From Oceanobacillus rekensis (GTDB lineage Bacteria; Bacillota; Bacilli; Bacillales; Amphibacillaceae), in the NCBI RefSeq assembly GCF_002153375.1, contig NZ_MTBQ01000008.1, positions 62,001 through 126,000 of the forward strand: a stretch of DNA of 64,000 bases, in the 5' to 3' direction. Positions 35,706 through 44,706 of the stretch are shown in pieces. How positions within the stretch are numbered: the first letter of the stretch is position 1; the number at the start of each line of letters is the position of its first letter. The notes below the pieces were generated by a model, which worked only from the letters and a program-made list of their open reading frames with translations, had not been told where the DNA came from and did not search any database. The translations under genes and the position numbers were made by a program.

Positions 35706-37790
35706 TTATTTTACTGTCCAGTGGTATCCTGTCTCGGTATAATAATCCTTGCCATTTGCATCCCGTACCAGGATATTGATCGAATACGTTCCATTTCGTA
35801 TCCCGGTTTTACTGATCAGGTATGGTCTATCAATCGTACCCGGTACAGACATGTGAATGTTTCCATTGGTTCCTGCATGATAGATTAGGGCGTCTCCATT
35901 TTTCACCGGATCAAGTACCACATACACATCATTGGTATCCGTTCTTGTTTCGACTGTACCTTTTAAGGCCAGCAGGTTTCCTTCATCCTGAATCTCATCC
36001 CATTGAACAGCTGAAGCGTTTAATTCTGCAGCTTCTTCGGGTGAAACGTCGATATCTGCCTGTGCAGTCTTATGAAGTTCACCAAGGCGTTTGGCATTTT
36101 GCTTGCCAATGTCATATTCTTCCTCTTCCACATACAATACATTTCGCTCGGAGCGATACGTATAGCCAAGGTCTGCTTCAAACACGACCTCATCGTTCAC
36201 TACTTCGACAATGGTTCCTTCCACATAATTCCCAGGTAATGTCTGGGAGAAGATATTACCGATAACCTCTCCATCATTATTTGTAATATGTCCGCCGAAT
36301 GTTATTAAGTAGCTGTTGTCACCAAGATAATCCGTGTCACCAATAAACGACGTATAATCTTTGCTTCCACGTTCCTGTCCATAACTCCATACTTGTTCAA
36401 CAGTCATATTCTCTTCATCAATCTTGTATTCAACAGCACGTGAATAATTATCGTTCACATCTTCTGTCCGCCCATTTCCATTATCATAGAGAAGGATATT
36501 GCCGTTCTCCAGTTGGGATGCCGCATGCTGTGCATACTGCCACTGGAAATCTTCTCCTACAGGCGTAAGAAGTTTATCCCGAAGCTCTTCCGGCCACTCT
36601 CCTCTGTTCGGGTCACTTAAAATCCAGATAACTTCCCCTGTCTTTTTATCAAATTTCACAACTGCATCCTGATGACGGGAAGAAAAGATAATGGAATCGT
36701 CTTCCTCGTTGTAGAAAACGGAATTGACATGCAGGTAATCCTTCTCATTGAAAGCAATCGCTAGCTGTCTGATTTCTTCCTCCGAAGCATCTGGTATTAC
36801 GTCACTAAATCCTTCAATTGCCTCTTCAATATGATGGCCATTGGCAATGCTATCTTCCATTTGAACAATTTCTCCAAGATTATATTCATTGACGATTTTA
36901 CCCGAGTTACGGTGAATCTCAATTGCATAATCCTCTACCGTTTCGGAATGCTCTCTTTCAGCGAGTGCGAGAATATTACCATTGGGGAGCTCAATTGCGT
37001 CATGATGTTGTCCGTTCACAGTATAAATGTTATACACTTTACCCATCAGATCCATTTCAAACAGGCCAGTCTTATAATAAACGGGCGCCTGAAGCTGATC
37101 GGTCTGTACGAGGAAGTTCCCGTTGTCCAGCCTCGTCATCGAGCTCTGTTCTTCAAGCGGATCTTTCTGGTAATCTTCCGAATTTATGTACCAGCGCACA
37201 TCTCCATTCGAATCAAATGCAAACATATTACTCGTGAACGTTAACCCATCCTTCATTTTCTCTGGATCTGCCGTTTTCACTTCAATGTCCTGAACGTATT
37301 CAGGCAGCGGTTCGGTTGTAATCGTCAGTACTTTTGATTTCTCGTTTCCATCTTTATCCATAGCCGTAATGATTACCCTATTATCCGTTCCAGCATACAA
37401 GCCATAAACTGGCACCTGATGCTTCTTTGTAGATTCATGAAAGGTATGGCTGACACTTGTATATTCGTCCTTCCCTTCTACCTCAACGGTCACTTGTGAT
37501 TTCTCATCTGTTTCAAACATGACAAGTGCGGTTAAAGGCGACCAGCCATACGGGTCTTCCATAACAAATGGATCGGATAGCGAATAATCGCCTTTCTTAT
37601 ACTCATCCAATATGCCTTGTTCCAGCTTCGATTGGATTTCCAGCAAATCACTGTCCGGCACATTATCTAAAACCTGCTGATTGCCCGACTTTACTGGATT
37701 ACCTTGGGCTTCCACCGCCAATCCCTGTGAAGTACCTGTAAATATAAATACTACAGCAACGATTGCTAAAATTATTTTTCTAAATACCAC
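35706..37790 (-). CDS. Secreted arylsulfotransferase (ASST) family protein
   Basis: A 694-residue protein with a signal peptide (about 1-28), an N-terminal beta-sandwich (about 70-160) and an ASST-type beta-propeller. Conserved stretches include QHHDAIELPNGNILALA, NGHHIEE, HVNSVFYNEEDDSIIFSSRH (with the likely catalytic His residues), WILSDP and QHAASQLENGNILLYDNG. ASST enzymes move sulfate between phenolic compounds without PAPS. The start is GTG (37788-37790), 8 bp after AGGAGG; an ATG nearby is out of frame. It is divergent from a TetR regulator that probably controls it. Confidence 0.85.
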   Translation of the reverse strand: MVFRKIILAIVAVVFIFTGTSQGLAVEAQGNPVKSGNQQVLDNVPDSDLLEIQSKLEQGILDEYKKGDYSLSDPFVMEDPYGWSPLTALVMFETDEKSQVTVEVEGKDEYTSVSHTFHESTKKHQVPVYGLYAGTDNRVIITAMDKDGNEKSKVLTITTEPLPEYVQDIEVKTADPEKMKDGLTFTSNMFAFDSNGDVRWYINSEDYQKDPLEEQSSMTRLDNGNFLVQTDQLQAPVYYKTGLFEMDLMGKVYNIYTVNGQHHDAIELPNGNILALAEREHSETVEDYAIEIHRNSGKIVNEYNLGEIVQMEDSIANGHHIEEAIEGFSDVIPDASEEEIRQLAIAFNEKDYLHVNSVFYNEEDDSIIFSSRHQDAVVKFDKKTGEVIWILSDPNRGEWPEELRDKLLTPVGEDFQWQYAQHAASQLENGNILLYDNGNGRTEDVNDNYSRAVEYKIDEENMTVEQVWSYGQERGSKDYTSFIGDTDYLGDNSYLITFGGHITNNDGEVIGNIFSQTLPGNYVEGTIVEVVNDEVVFEADLGYTYRSERNVLYVEEEEYDIGKQNAKRLGELHKTAQADIDVSPEEAAELNASAVQWDEIQDEGNLLALKGTVETRTDTNDVYVVLDPVKNGDALIYHAGTNGNIHMSVPGTIDRPYLISKTGIRNGTYSINILVRDANGKDYYTETGYHWTVK

Positions 37791-37814
37791 TGTTTCATCC
37801 TCCTATTTATCCGT

Positions 37815-37858
37815 TATGCACATATGTGTACTAACTGTTCACTTATGTACTATATATA
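37815..37858. promoter_or_regulatory. Repeated GTAC boxes upstream of the arylsulfotransferase gene
   Basis: TGTGTACTAA and TATGTACTAT lie 21 bp apart, in the position of the arylsulfotransferase promoter. They share the GTAC core with the palindrome at 38005-38028. They may be operators for the divergent TetR protein. Confidence 0.3.
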
Positions 37859-38004
37859 TTAAATCCAATTATCAAACCAAATCAAATAATATAACGATGA
37901 ACGAACAAAAATAATCCAAAAGTACTCTTCCACTTTTATAACTAGTTCAATGGTAGTGAGCACCTTGATATCTAATTAAATGTGTAGTAATCTGGGATTA
38001 ATAC

Positions 38005-38028
38005 AAAATTGTACTGGTCGTACATTTT
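38005..38028. promoter_or_regulatory. Palindrome upstream of tetR (possible operator)
   Basis: AAAATTGTAC-TGGTC-GTACATTTT: two GTAC half-sites with AT-rich flanks, 57 bp before the TetR start. The size and symmetry fit a TetR-family operator. Confidence 0.4.
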
Positions 38029-38084
38029 AAGAACAGTTGATTGAATACTACGCTTCTTAGAAAGTAATAGTAAGGAATGAGTTT

Positions 38085-38699
38085 ATGACGGGGCCATTTT
38101 CTAGAAAACAAATCCAACAAAACCGGGAAGAATATATTCTTCAAGTTACAGAGGAAATACTGCAGGAAAAGGGTTTTCATAGTATGTCTATGGATGAAAT
38201 AGCATCTCGTGTAGGAATTAGTAAAGTTACGCTTTACAGGCACTTTAAATCGAAGGAAGATATCGTTTATTGTCTATTTTTCCGTGATCTGCCCGATTTC
38301 CTTCATAACATTGATCAGGTGATATCGTCGGATCGGCCACTTCTTGAAAAAATAGAATCCATTATTTATATATCCATCCTGAAGCTTTCACAAAAGGAAT
38401 CTGAACTTTCTCTTAGCGCTCTCGTATTTTTGGAAGGACTTCCAGTTTTCTTGAAAAGTAAGCAAGGGGATATTGAAGATATTCAAGAAAAGTTATCGAA
38501 TCATCTCATGCCCGTACTGATTGAAGGTCAATCAGAGGGGCTATTAGATTCGTCCATTCCTTCCACACATCTATATAAGGTGTTCTTCAGTATCATTCCT
38601 TCGCTCAGTTCACGATACCTACTGGAAGAAAGTAATATGAGTGAAGATGAACTAGCTAAAATAGGAACACGTATCGTTATGAAAGCGATTGTCAATTAA
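38085..38699 (+). CDS. TetR/AcrR-family transcriptional regulator
   Basis: A 204-residue regulator with the family helix-turn-helix at about 14-58 (EEILQEKGFHSMSMDEIASR, then VGISKVTLYRHFKSKEDIVY) and a variable ligand domain. A ribosome site AAGGAATGAG precedes the ATG. Divergence from the arylsulfotransferase gene and GTAC-type palindromes between them suggest local control, perhaps in answer to a phenolic compound. The ligand is unknown. A terminator follows at 38757-38797. Confidence 0.88.
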   Translation: MTGPFSRKQIQQNREEYILQVTEEILQEKGFHSMSMDEIASRVGISKVTLYRHFKSKEDIVYCLFFRDLPDFLHNIDQVISSDRPLLEKIESIIYISILKLSQKESELSLSALVFLEGLPVFLKSKQGDIEDIQEKLSNHLMPVLIEGQSEGLLDSSIPSTHLYKVFFSIIPSLSSRYLLEESNMSEDELAKIGTRIVMKAIVN

Positions 38700-38756
38700 T
38701 TTTTTCAGTGATACTCCTTTTGACGCAGCAATTAATATCATTGGCATTTAAAGCGC

Positions 38757-38797
38757 AAAAACGCCAATCTCTTACAGTTTAAGGGAATGGCGTTTTT
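38757..38797 (+). terminator. Terminator after the TetR gene
   Basis: AAAAACGCCA (38757-38766) and TGGCGTTTTT (38788-38797) form the stem. Confidence 0.8.
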
Positions 38798-38933
38798 TCA
38801 TTTTCCAACTTTTATACATATAAAATGAATCGTGTAAGCTTTTTAGAACGAACCCTTTTATCTACATTAATCTAGTTAATTACGTTGAAGAAAATAGTGA
38901 GAAATTACTTAGTGTGAAAGAATTTCACCACTG

Positions 38934-39038
38934 CTACCCCACATTCCCAAACCATCCATACTCCTTCTCAAACGCAAGTTCCACCGTTCCAGTCGGCCAG
39001 TTCCGGTGTTTGGAAATAATGACTTCCTTTAATAATCA
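38934..39038 (-). pseudogene. Replicative helicase (DnaB-like) C-terminal fragment
   Basis: The minus strand reads KEVIISKHRNWPTGTVELAF then EKEYGWFGNVG and a stop. This is the typical end of DnaB ('KQRNGPTGTV.L.F...Y..F'). A TGA closes the frame just upstream. The Gly of RNGPTG is replaced by Trp. The scrap lies upstream, not downstream, of the middle-region scrap at 35285-35560, so a simple insertion into one gene does not explain both. Confidence 0.75.
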
Positions 39039-39182
39039 CGTATCAGACCCATTACCCTCTTTCCTCTAACAAAACAATGAATAAAAAAATAAAGGTCTCT
39101 GCCATATCAATACGACAAATACCTTTATTCTCCTCACAACGTATTCTAAAATGTTCAAATCTTGTTCAAAAAAATTACATTC

Positions 39183-40298
39183 TTACACATGTCTTCGTTC
39201 CATTAAATGAATACCTACACCCATGAATATTACTCCCATTAACAATAAAATACTAATCGGCATAAGCAGCTGATCAAGTGGTGTGTTGTAAATGACAAGT
39301 CCATTTAATGCTTCCATCCCATAGGTTAATGGATTTATTTTTGATAGAGCTAACAGAAATTCCGATTGAACAATCTCAATTGGCCAGAAAGCTCCGCCAA
39401 TCATCGCCATACTCACGGATACAATTGGCAATGCTGCATTAAATTGCTGCGTATTTTTCACAAGGGCTGTAAGGAAAATCGCTAGAGAAACAATCGCAAA
39501 GACATATGGAATCATTATCAGCAGTATTGCCGGGAATTTCCCTTGAAAATCCATTCCAACAATAAAACGGAATACAGTGAAAATGATTACGACCTGTAAA
39601 TATCCCTCGAAAAAGCTATAAATTAAATTCGCAATATACATTTCCCACTTCTTCATTGGAGAAAGTATCATTCGATCCCAAACGCCAGCCTTTTTCTCAA
39701 TTAAAATCGGCAGTACATTATAGCAGATTGTATAAATAACAAAAAACAATGTAAAGCCAAATAGTGAATGTAAACCGTTATCAAATAAAAATGTCTCTGA
39801 ACTATGGAAGCTTTGATTGGTTATTTCAAAAACAGGTTCTTCCTTTGCATGTTGAAATGCTGCTAGCAATTCTTCTTTCTCTGCTTCTGTTTGGGCATCA
39901 GATACCGCAAGTAAATTTGCTGCTTGAATTTTATCTGTATAAATTGCTGCTACTGTTTGCTCAATTAATTGCACATTCGGAGATTCAATGCCAACAATCA
40001 TTTCGTAGCCATCTTCTTCAATGCTCACACCGGCTTCTGCATTTCCACGACGAATCGTTTCTTCAAGCTCCTCTTTTTTCATCCACTTAAAGTTATATAC
40101 TTCATTTTCCGCCAGAGCTGTGCCAATCGTATCCGTCTGTAATGCTTCATCGCCGTAAACTGGAACAGTGACTTTCTCATTACCTGCACCAAAGTTCCCG
40201 ATAATGAGTGCAAAGATAATCGACATTCCTGTAAATAAAGCAAACAACCAAGGATTGCGGATGAAGCTTGTAAATCTAGCTAGTATAATTCCTCTCAT
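39183..40298 (-). CDS. ABC-2 type exporter permease (second of pair)
   Basis: A protein of 371 residues (start ATG at 40298). It has an N-terminal membrane helix, a large extracytoplasmic loop (about 40-170) and a block of about five helices (SLFGFTLFFVIYTICYNVLP and after), with the ABC-2 permease outline (GGAFWPIE...). AAGAGGTG precedes the ATG, which overlaps the stop of the upstream permease gene (ATGA). It is the last gene of the sensor-regulator-ATPase-permease-permease operon. Confidence 0.88.
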   Translation of the reverse strand: MRGIILARFTSFIRNPWLFALFTGMSIIFALIIGNFGAGNEKVTVPVYGDEALQTDTIGTALAENEVYNFKWMKKEELEETIRRGNAEAGVSIEEDGYEMIVGIESPNVQLIEQTVAAIYTDKIQAANLLAVSDAQTEAEKEELLAAFQHAKEEPVFEITNQSFHSSETFLFDNGLHSLFGFTLFFVIYTICYNVLPILIEKKAGVWDRMILSPMKKWEMYIANLIYSFFEGYLQVVIIFTVFRFIVGMDFQGKFPAILLIMIPYVFAIVSLAIFLTALVKNTQQFNAALPIVSVSMAMIGGAFWPIEIVQSEFLLALSKINPLTYGMEALNGLVIYNTPLDQLLMPISILLLMGVIFMGVGIHLMERRHV

Positions 40299-41560
40299 GC
40301 TGCAGCACCTCTTTTCGGAAAGGTGAGCACACCTATAATAATTGCTGCGAGAGCAAAACAGCAAATGAAGATTAAATGATCTGTATTATCCATTATAGCT
40401 TCTCCACGAATGATACTTAAGTATGCTGACATGGCAGCACCATTTGGTGTTAGGTCACCAAGCCTTTGTATAAATGCGGAGTTTTCACCAATTGGGAAGA
40501 AACTTCCGCCTAGAAAAGCAAAAATCGTAACAATGACGCCAGAGAAAAAACTGATTATCCGCTCTGAATGGATACGATAACTTATCGCTGTAAGTAATGT
40601 TGTCAGTCCTCCTACTGCCAGCGCAAAAAAGAATGTAATGATGAAAAAGGCAGCAAGATCTGGCCACGTCACATCAAATACAATGTAGGCAAAGGTAAAA
40701 ACAACTAACGATTGGATAAATGCAAAGAGCATTCCTGTTAATAAAACACTGATAAAATAAACCCATCTAGAAATATCCGCAAGAATCATTCGATCAAAAA
40801 TATTGTCTTGTTTTTCCCTAAATGCAATGCTGGCAATTGTTGGCGCCATAAAAAGCGCGTTCATCACGACCATCCCAATCGTATAATATGCTTTCGAATT
40901 GACCGGGTTATGCTGATTAATCGAAGAAACCTCCTGCTTAAAATCCGTTGAAAGTAACTTTAATTGCTCTGGATCAATGCCATTACGACCAAGAAAACTG
41001 CCTACCGTATATTCTTCCTGATAGGCTGTGACAATTTGTTCCACAATATTGCCTGCAATTTCTGCCCCTTCATTATGATAAACAGTCATTTCTGGAGGCC
41101 TACCTTCATCAAGAAAAAGCTGACTTAGTAATTCGTAGGTGAAGCCTTCTGGAAATTCGATAATTGCAGCGTAAGAGTCATCCTCTGTAACCTCTGTCAA
41201 TTCATTTGGACTTACTTTCTCAAGTATAATCAATTCTTCTAATTCTTCACTTTGTAAAACATCCGTTAATGTTGCAACAGGTTGAACGGTAGCTGCCGTA
41301 CTACTTAATTCTTCAATCACTTCTTCTGGAAGATTACCCGATTCAAGTTTTGCTATAAATTGTGCCACTTGCTCTGACTCTGCTTCATTTTCAATCACTG
41401 CTAGTTTAAATTGCAGATCTATTTCGCCACCATCCATGATATTTCCTAAAGCTGTCCCGAGAATCGCAATTAACAAAATCGGTAAACCTAAAAGCAGAAG
41501 GAGCTCCATCGGGTTTCGCAGCAATAATAATGCTTGTTTTTTTATCATTTGCAAAATCAT
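40295..41560 (-). CDS. ABC-2 type exporter permease (first of pair)
   Basis: A 421-residue membrane protein with an N-terminal helix (LLLLLGLPILLIAILGTALG), a large external loop (about 40-220) and six C-terminal helices including GGSFFPIGE. It is paired with the next permease by a 4-bp overlap and with the ATPase 12 bp upstream. Together they resemble LnrM/LnrN (YfiM/YfiN) of B. subtilis, which export linear polyene antibiotics; orthology is inferred from layout only. Confidence 0.88.
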   Translation of the reverse strand: MILQMIKKQALLLLRNPMELLLLLGLPILLIAILGTALGNIMDGGEIDLQFKLAVIENEAESEQVAQFIAKLESGNLPEEVIEELSSTAATVQPVATLTDVLQSEELEELIILEKVSPNELTEVTEDDSYAAIIEFPEGFTYELLSQLFLDEGRPPEMTVYHNEGAEIAGNIVEQIVTAYQEEYTVGSFLGRNGIDPEQLKLLSTDFKQEVSSINQHNPVNSKAYYTIGMVVMNALFMAPTIASIAFREKQDNIFDRMILADISRWVYFISVLLTGMLFAFIQSLVVFTFAYIVFDVTWPDLAAFFIITFFFALAVGGLTTLLTAISYRIHSERIISFFSGVIVTIFAFLGGSFFPIGENSAFIQRLGDLTPNGAAMSAYLSIIRGEAIMDNTDHLIFICCFALAAIIIGVLTFPKRGAAA

Positions 41561-41572
41561 TTCCGAGTCCCC

Positions 41573-42505
41573 CTAATCTCTTAATGCTCTTCCAGTTAAA
41601 TGAAGAAACACATCTTCAAGCGTGACATTTTTCACATCAACTGCATTCAAACTCACATTCGTCTCTTCTGCAAGCTTTGCAAGTTTCGTAAAAATATTAA
41701 CCTCACGAGAAACAACGAAAGTAATTTCCTTTTCTTCCACATTCATCTGATGAATAACAGGATTTGCTTTTAACTTTTCAATAAATGCATCATTCCAATA
41801 ATCTGCTTTTACTGAAATTGTATTTTCTGATGCGAGTATTCGTTTAATTTCATCCTTCGTTCCAGAAGCAATAAGACTCCCTTTATCCATAATGTAAATA
41901 CGGTCACATAGAAATTCGACCTCTTCCATGTAGTGACTCGTGTAAAGGACCGTCATCTGGCGTTCTTGATTCAGTCGCTTGACCGTTTGTAAAATATAAT
42001 GACGTGACTGTGGATCAATACCAACGGTTGGCTCATCCATAACAAGGATTTCTGGATCATGAAGCATGGCAACTCCAATATTCAGTCGTCTTTTCATACC
42101 ACCTGAAAATGTTTTAACCATGTCTTTCCTTCTATCACTTAAACCAATTTGTTCCAAGACCTCTTGAACTTTCATATTTAATTTTTCACCTTTTAAACGA
42201 TAGATTCTTCCAAAGAACTTCATGTTTTCTTCTGCTGTTAAATCTTCGTATAAAGCGATTTCTTGTGGTACAATGCCAATAATTTTCCGTAAAGCCACTG
42301 GATTTTTAATGATGCTTTTTTGCTGATATTTCACATCTCCACTAGTTGGTTCTACAAGTGATGATAATATGGAAATTGCCGTTGATTTCCCTGCACCATT
42401 CGGGCCAAGCAGGCCGACAATTTCACCTTTTTCAATAAACATATTCATACTCTTTACAGCTGCATTCTGTTTGAACTTTTTTGAAACATCGATAAGCTCG
42501 AGCAT
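41573..42505 (-). CDS. ABC transporter ATP-binding protein (drug/antibiotic exporter type)
   Basis: A 310-residue ATPase: Walker A GPNGAGKST (34-42), signature FSGGMKRRLNIG, Walker B ILVMDEPTVGID and His switch in TSHYMEE. The DrrA/LnrL-like C-terminal region (about 225-310) is present. AAGGAGGTGG stands 3-4 bp before the ATG. It drives the two ABC-2 permeases that follow. The adjacent LuxR-type response regulator and histidine kinase make this a five-gene sensing and export unit like yfiJKLMN. Confidence 0.9.
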   Translation of the reverse strand: MLELIDVSKKFKQNAAVKSMNMFIEKGEIVGLLGPNGAGKSTAISILSSLVEPTSGDVKYQQKSIIKNPVALRKIIGIVPQEIALYEDLTAEENMKFFGRIYRLKGEKLNMKVQEVLEQIGLSDRRKDMVKTFSGGMKRRLNIGVAMLHDPEILVMDEPTVGIDPQSRHYILQTVKRLNQERQMTVLYTSHYMEEVEFLCDRIYIMDKGSLIASGTKDEIKRILASENTISVKADYWNDAFIEKLKANPVIHQMNVEEKEITFVVSREVNIFTKLAKLAEETNVSLNAVDVKNVTLEDVFLHLTGRALRD

Positions 42506-42608
42506 GTGACCACCTCCTTAAGCTTAGTTTATACGGAATTCAGAAGATTAGGAACTGGCTTAGGTCACGAACTTAACATGACCTCCGTCACTTTTTGGAT
42601 TCAATTAA

Positions 42609-43247
42609 TTATGTAATATCATGCTTCACTGCATAGATGGCAAGCTGTGTGCGATCACGTAAATCCATTTTCTGCAGAATAGTTGTAATATGATTTTTTA
42701 CCGTACCTACAGATAAATATAACGTACTAGCAATTTCTTTATTTGTCTTTCCTTCACCGACAAGCTTTGTAACCATTACTTCTCTTTCTGTCAGTTCAAT
42801 CGCAAGTACGGGTGTTGGTTTATCTGCTTTTTGCAACAGTCGTGGCATTACTTTCGCTGCGACTTCATCATCAAGTGTCAGCCCACCCTTCATTGCACTA
42901 TAAACGGCTTCAATTAATTTATTCGGCTCTGAAGTTTTTAATAGAAAGGCACTTGCCCCTTGTTTTAAAGCCTGATATGCATATTCATCATCATTAAAGG
43001 TTGTTAAAATAAGGATTTTAATGTCTGGAAATTGCTTTCGAATGATTTTAGTTGCTTCAATCCCATTCATTTTCGGCATACGAACATCCATCATAATCAC
43101 ATCAAAAGGATGCTTCTTCACAATTTCTACTGCTTCTAAACCATTGGATGCCTCATGAGTAACAATTATCTTCTCGTCTTGTTCCAGAATTACCTTCAAT
43201 CCCTGTCTAACAATCGCTTGGTCTTCTACTAAAAGCACGCGCCACAT
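42609..43247 (-). CDS. NarL/LuxR-family response regulator
   Basis: A 212-residue response regulator. The receiver has the phospho-acceptor Asp54 (VIMMDVRMP) and the Thr/Lys residues in LTTFNDD and LLKTSEP. The DNA-binding domain (about 145-210) has LTEREVMVTKLVGEGKTNKE and LSVGTVKNHI. AGGAGGGGTAAT lies before the ATG, which is one base after the kinase stop. Its likely target is the promoter of the ABC operon in the 103-bp gap downstream, as for LnrK. Confidence 0.92.
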   Translation of the reverse strand: MWRVLLVEDQAIVRQGLKVILEQDEKIIVTHEASNGLEAVEIVKKHPFDVIMMDVRMPKMNGIEATKIIRKQFPDIKILILTTFNDDEYAYQALKQGASAFLLKTSEPNKLIEAVYSAMKGGLTLDDEVAAKVMPRLLQKADKPTPVLAIELTEREVMVTKLVGEGKTNKEIASTLYLSVGTVKNHITTILQKMDLRDRTQLAIYAVKHDIT

Positions 43248-43248
43248 A

Positions 43249-44334
43249 TTACCCCTCCTCTTTCGGAATTATCCCTGAAATAATAAATTGATCCTCTGAT
43301 TGATAGATGCTTAATTGTCCATTCATTTCTTCCACACGCTCACGCATATTTTTCAAACCAAACCCAATCACAAAAGGCTTCGGATCACGTAATGGATTTA
43401 TTATTTCAAAATAGATATCCCCTATCGCAGATTTTCCTAATGTTATATGAGCATCTCGCGTTTCTCCATGACGCATAATATTCGTTAGTGCTTCTTGAAT
43501 CACACGATAAAGGACAACGCTCATCTTATTTGTTACAGGAATAGACAACACACCCTGCTTTATAGTGAATTGAACTAATAAATGACTCTCCGATTCTAGC
43601 TTGCGTATGAGGTGAACGACTGTTGTAATTCCTTCACTTTCCTTAGCTTTTAGTGCTCTTACTGCTATTCTCGTATCCTCAAGACTATCTTTCGCAATCT
43701 GTTTCAATTCATCATATGCATTGCTTTGCTCTTGTATCGATAACACTTCTAATCTCATAATTAACGCCGTAAGACGATGTCCGACAGAATCATGAATATC
43801 CCTGGCAATTCTAGTTCTTTCCTCTAAACGTGCATGATCCTCTGCTGCAAGATGTAGTCGCTTTAATGTACGATATTCTCCAAGCAGCTGCTCATAAATT
43901 TCATATTGTTCGCGACGTTCATTTAAGCTCTGATTTAATGCAAATGCTAAAAAGGCTATAAAAGCATAAAAGACCATATTTTCGATAGTTAACAAATCCC
44001 TCAGATAACTTAGAAAAAGAAGGAGTAAAACCACTTCAGTAAGTAGGATGATAAGCTTTTTCTTTCCTAGGCGGAAGCTTGCATCTATTACAATATATAA
44101 AAGAAGAAGAACGGTAAGTGAAATTTCCTCTACGAAAAATAATCCATGCATTCCCGTTAATAAGAGTAATCCACTATATTTCCACAACAAAGCTTTCGGT
44201 ATGGTCAGTAAAAAATAAATACCGAAAGCTATTGCAAAGATTATAATACTAATAGGTATCCGTACGCTCTCGGTTAATATATTGAATGCCCATAGAAAGC
44301 TAAATAGGCTTATACGCAACCAAAAAATCTTCAT
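43249..44334 (-). CDS. NarL-type (HPK7) sensor histidine kinase
   Basis: A 361-residue kinase with about five to six membrane helices in the first 140 residues, no extended sensor domain, then HisKA_3 with His181 (ARDIHDSVGHRLTALIMRLE) and an HATPase region (VIQEALTNIMRHG; GFGLKNMRERVEEMNG). The buried sensor and the partner exporter suggest sensing of a membrane-active compound, as for LnrJ. GGGAG lies before the ATG. The gap 44335-44706 contains only a weak hairpin (GCATGAC...GTCATGC). Confidence 0.9.
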   Translation of the reverse strand: MKIFWLRISLFSFLWAFNILTESVRIPISIIIFAIAFGIYFLLTIPKALLWKYSGLLLLTGMHGLFFVEEISLTVLLLLYIVIDASFRLGKKKLIILLTEVVLLLLFLSYLRDLLTIENMVFYAFIAFLAFALNQSLNERREQYEIYEQLLGEYRTLKRLHLAAEDHARLEERTRIARDIHDSVGHRLTALIMRLEVLSIQEQSNAYDELKQIAKDSLEDTRIAVRALKAKESEGITTVVHLIRKLESESHLLVQFTIKQGVLSIPVTNKMSVVLYRVIQEALTNIMRHGETRDAHITLGKSAIGDIYFEIINPLRDPKPFVIGFGLKNMRERVEEMNGQLSIYQSEDQFIISGIIPKEEG

Positions 44335-44706
44335 ACACTACTCCCGCTTTCTTTTTATCGAAATTTTCAATTCTCTTTCATTATAACGTATGAATGTCAG
44401 AGTGGAATATTCTGTAATGGACTATGTAACACAAAGAAAAAGCCATTACAGCTGGATGTGCAATGACTCTGTTTCTTTGTCTTGGCGACAAGACCTCTGT
44501 ATTAATTCAACAAAAAGCATGACTACTTCTTATCTAAGTTGTCATGCCTCGTTGTAATCTATATATATAGTTATTCCTGTTTGCTTGTTTGGTTTTACCT
44601 ACATTTTTACGCAGCCCCTAGCGTTCTCTCTTTGACTACATCTAAAATAGTTTCTCGCTATAATATATTGGAAGTTGAATGCCTCTTCTCTCACGCTAAT
44701 AAATAT

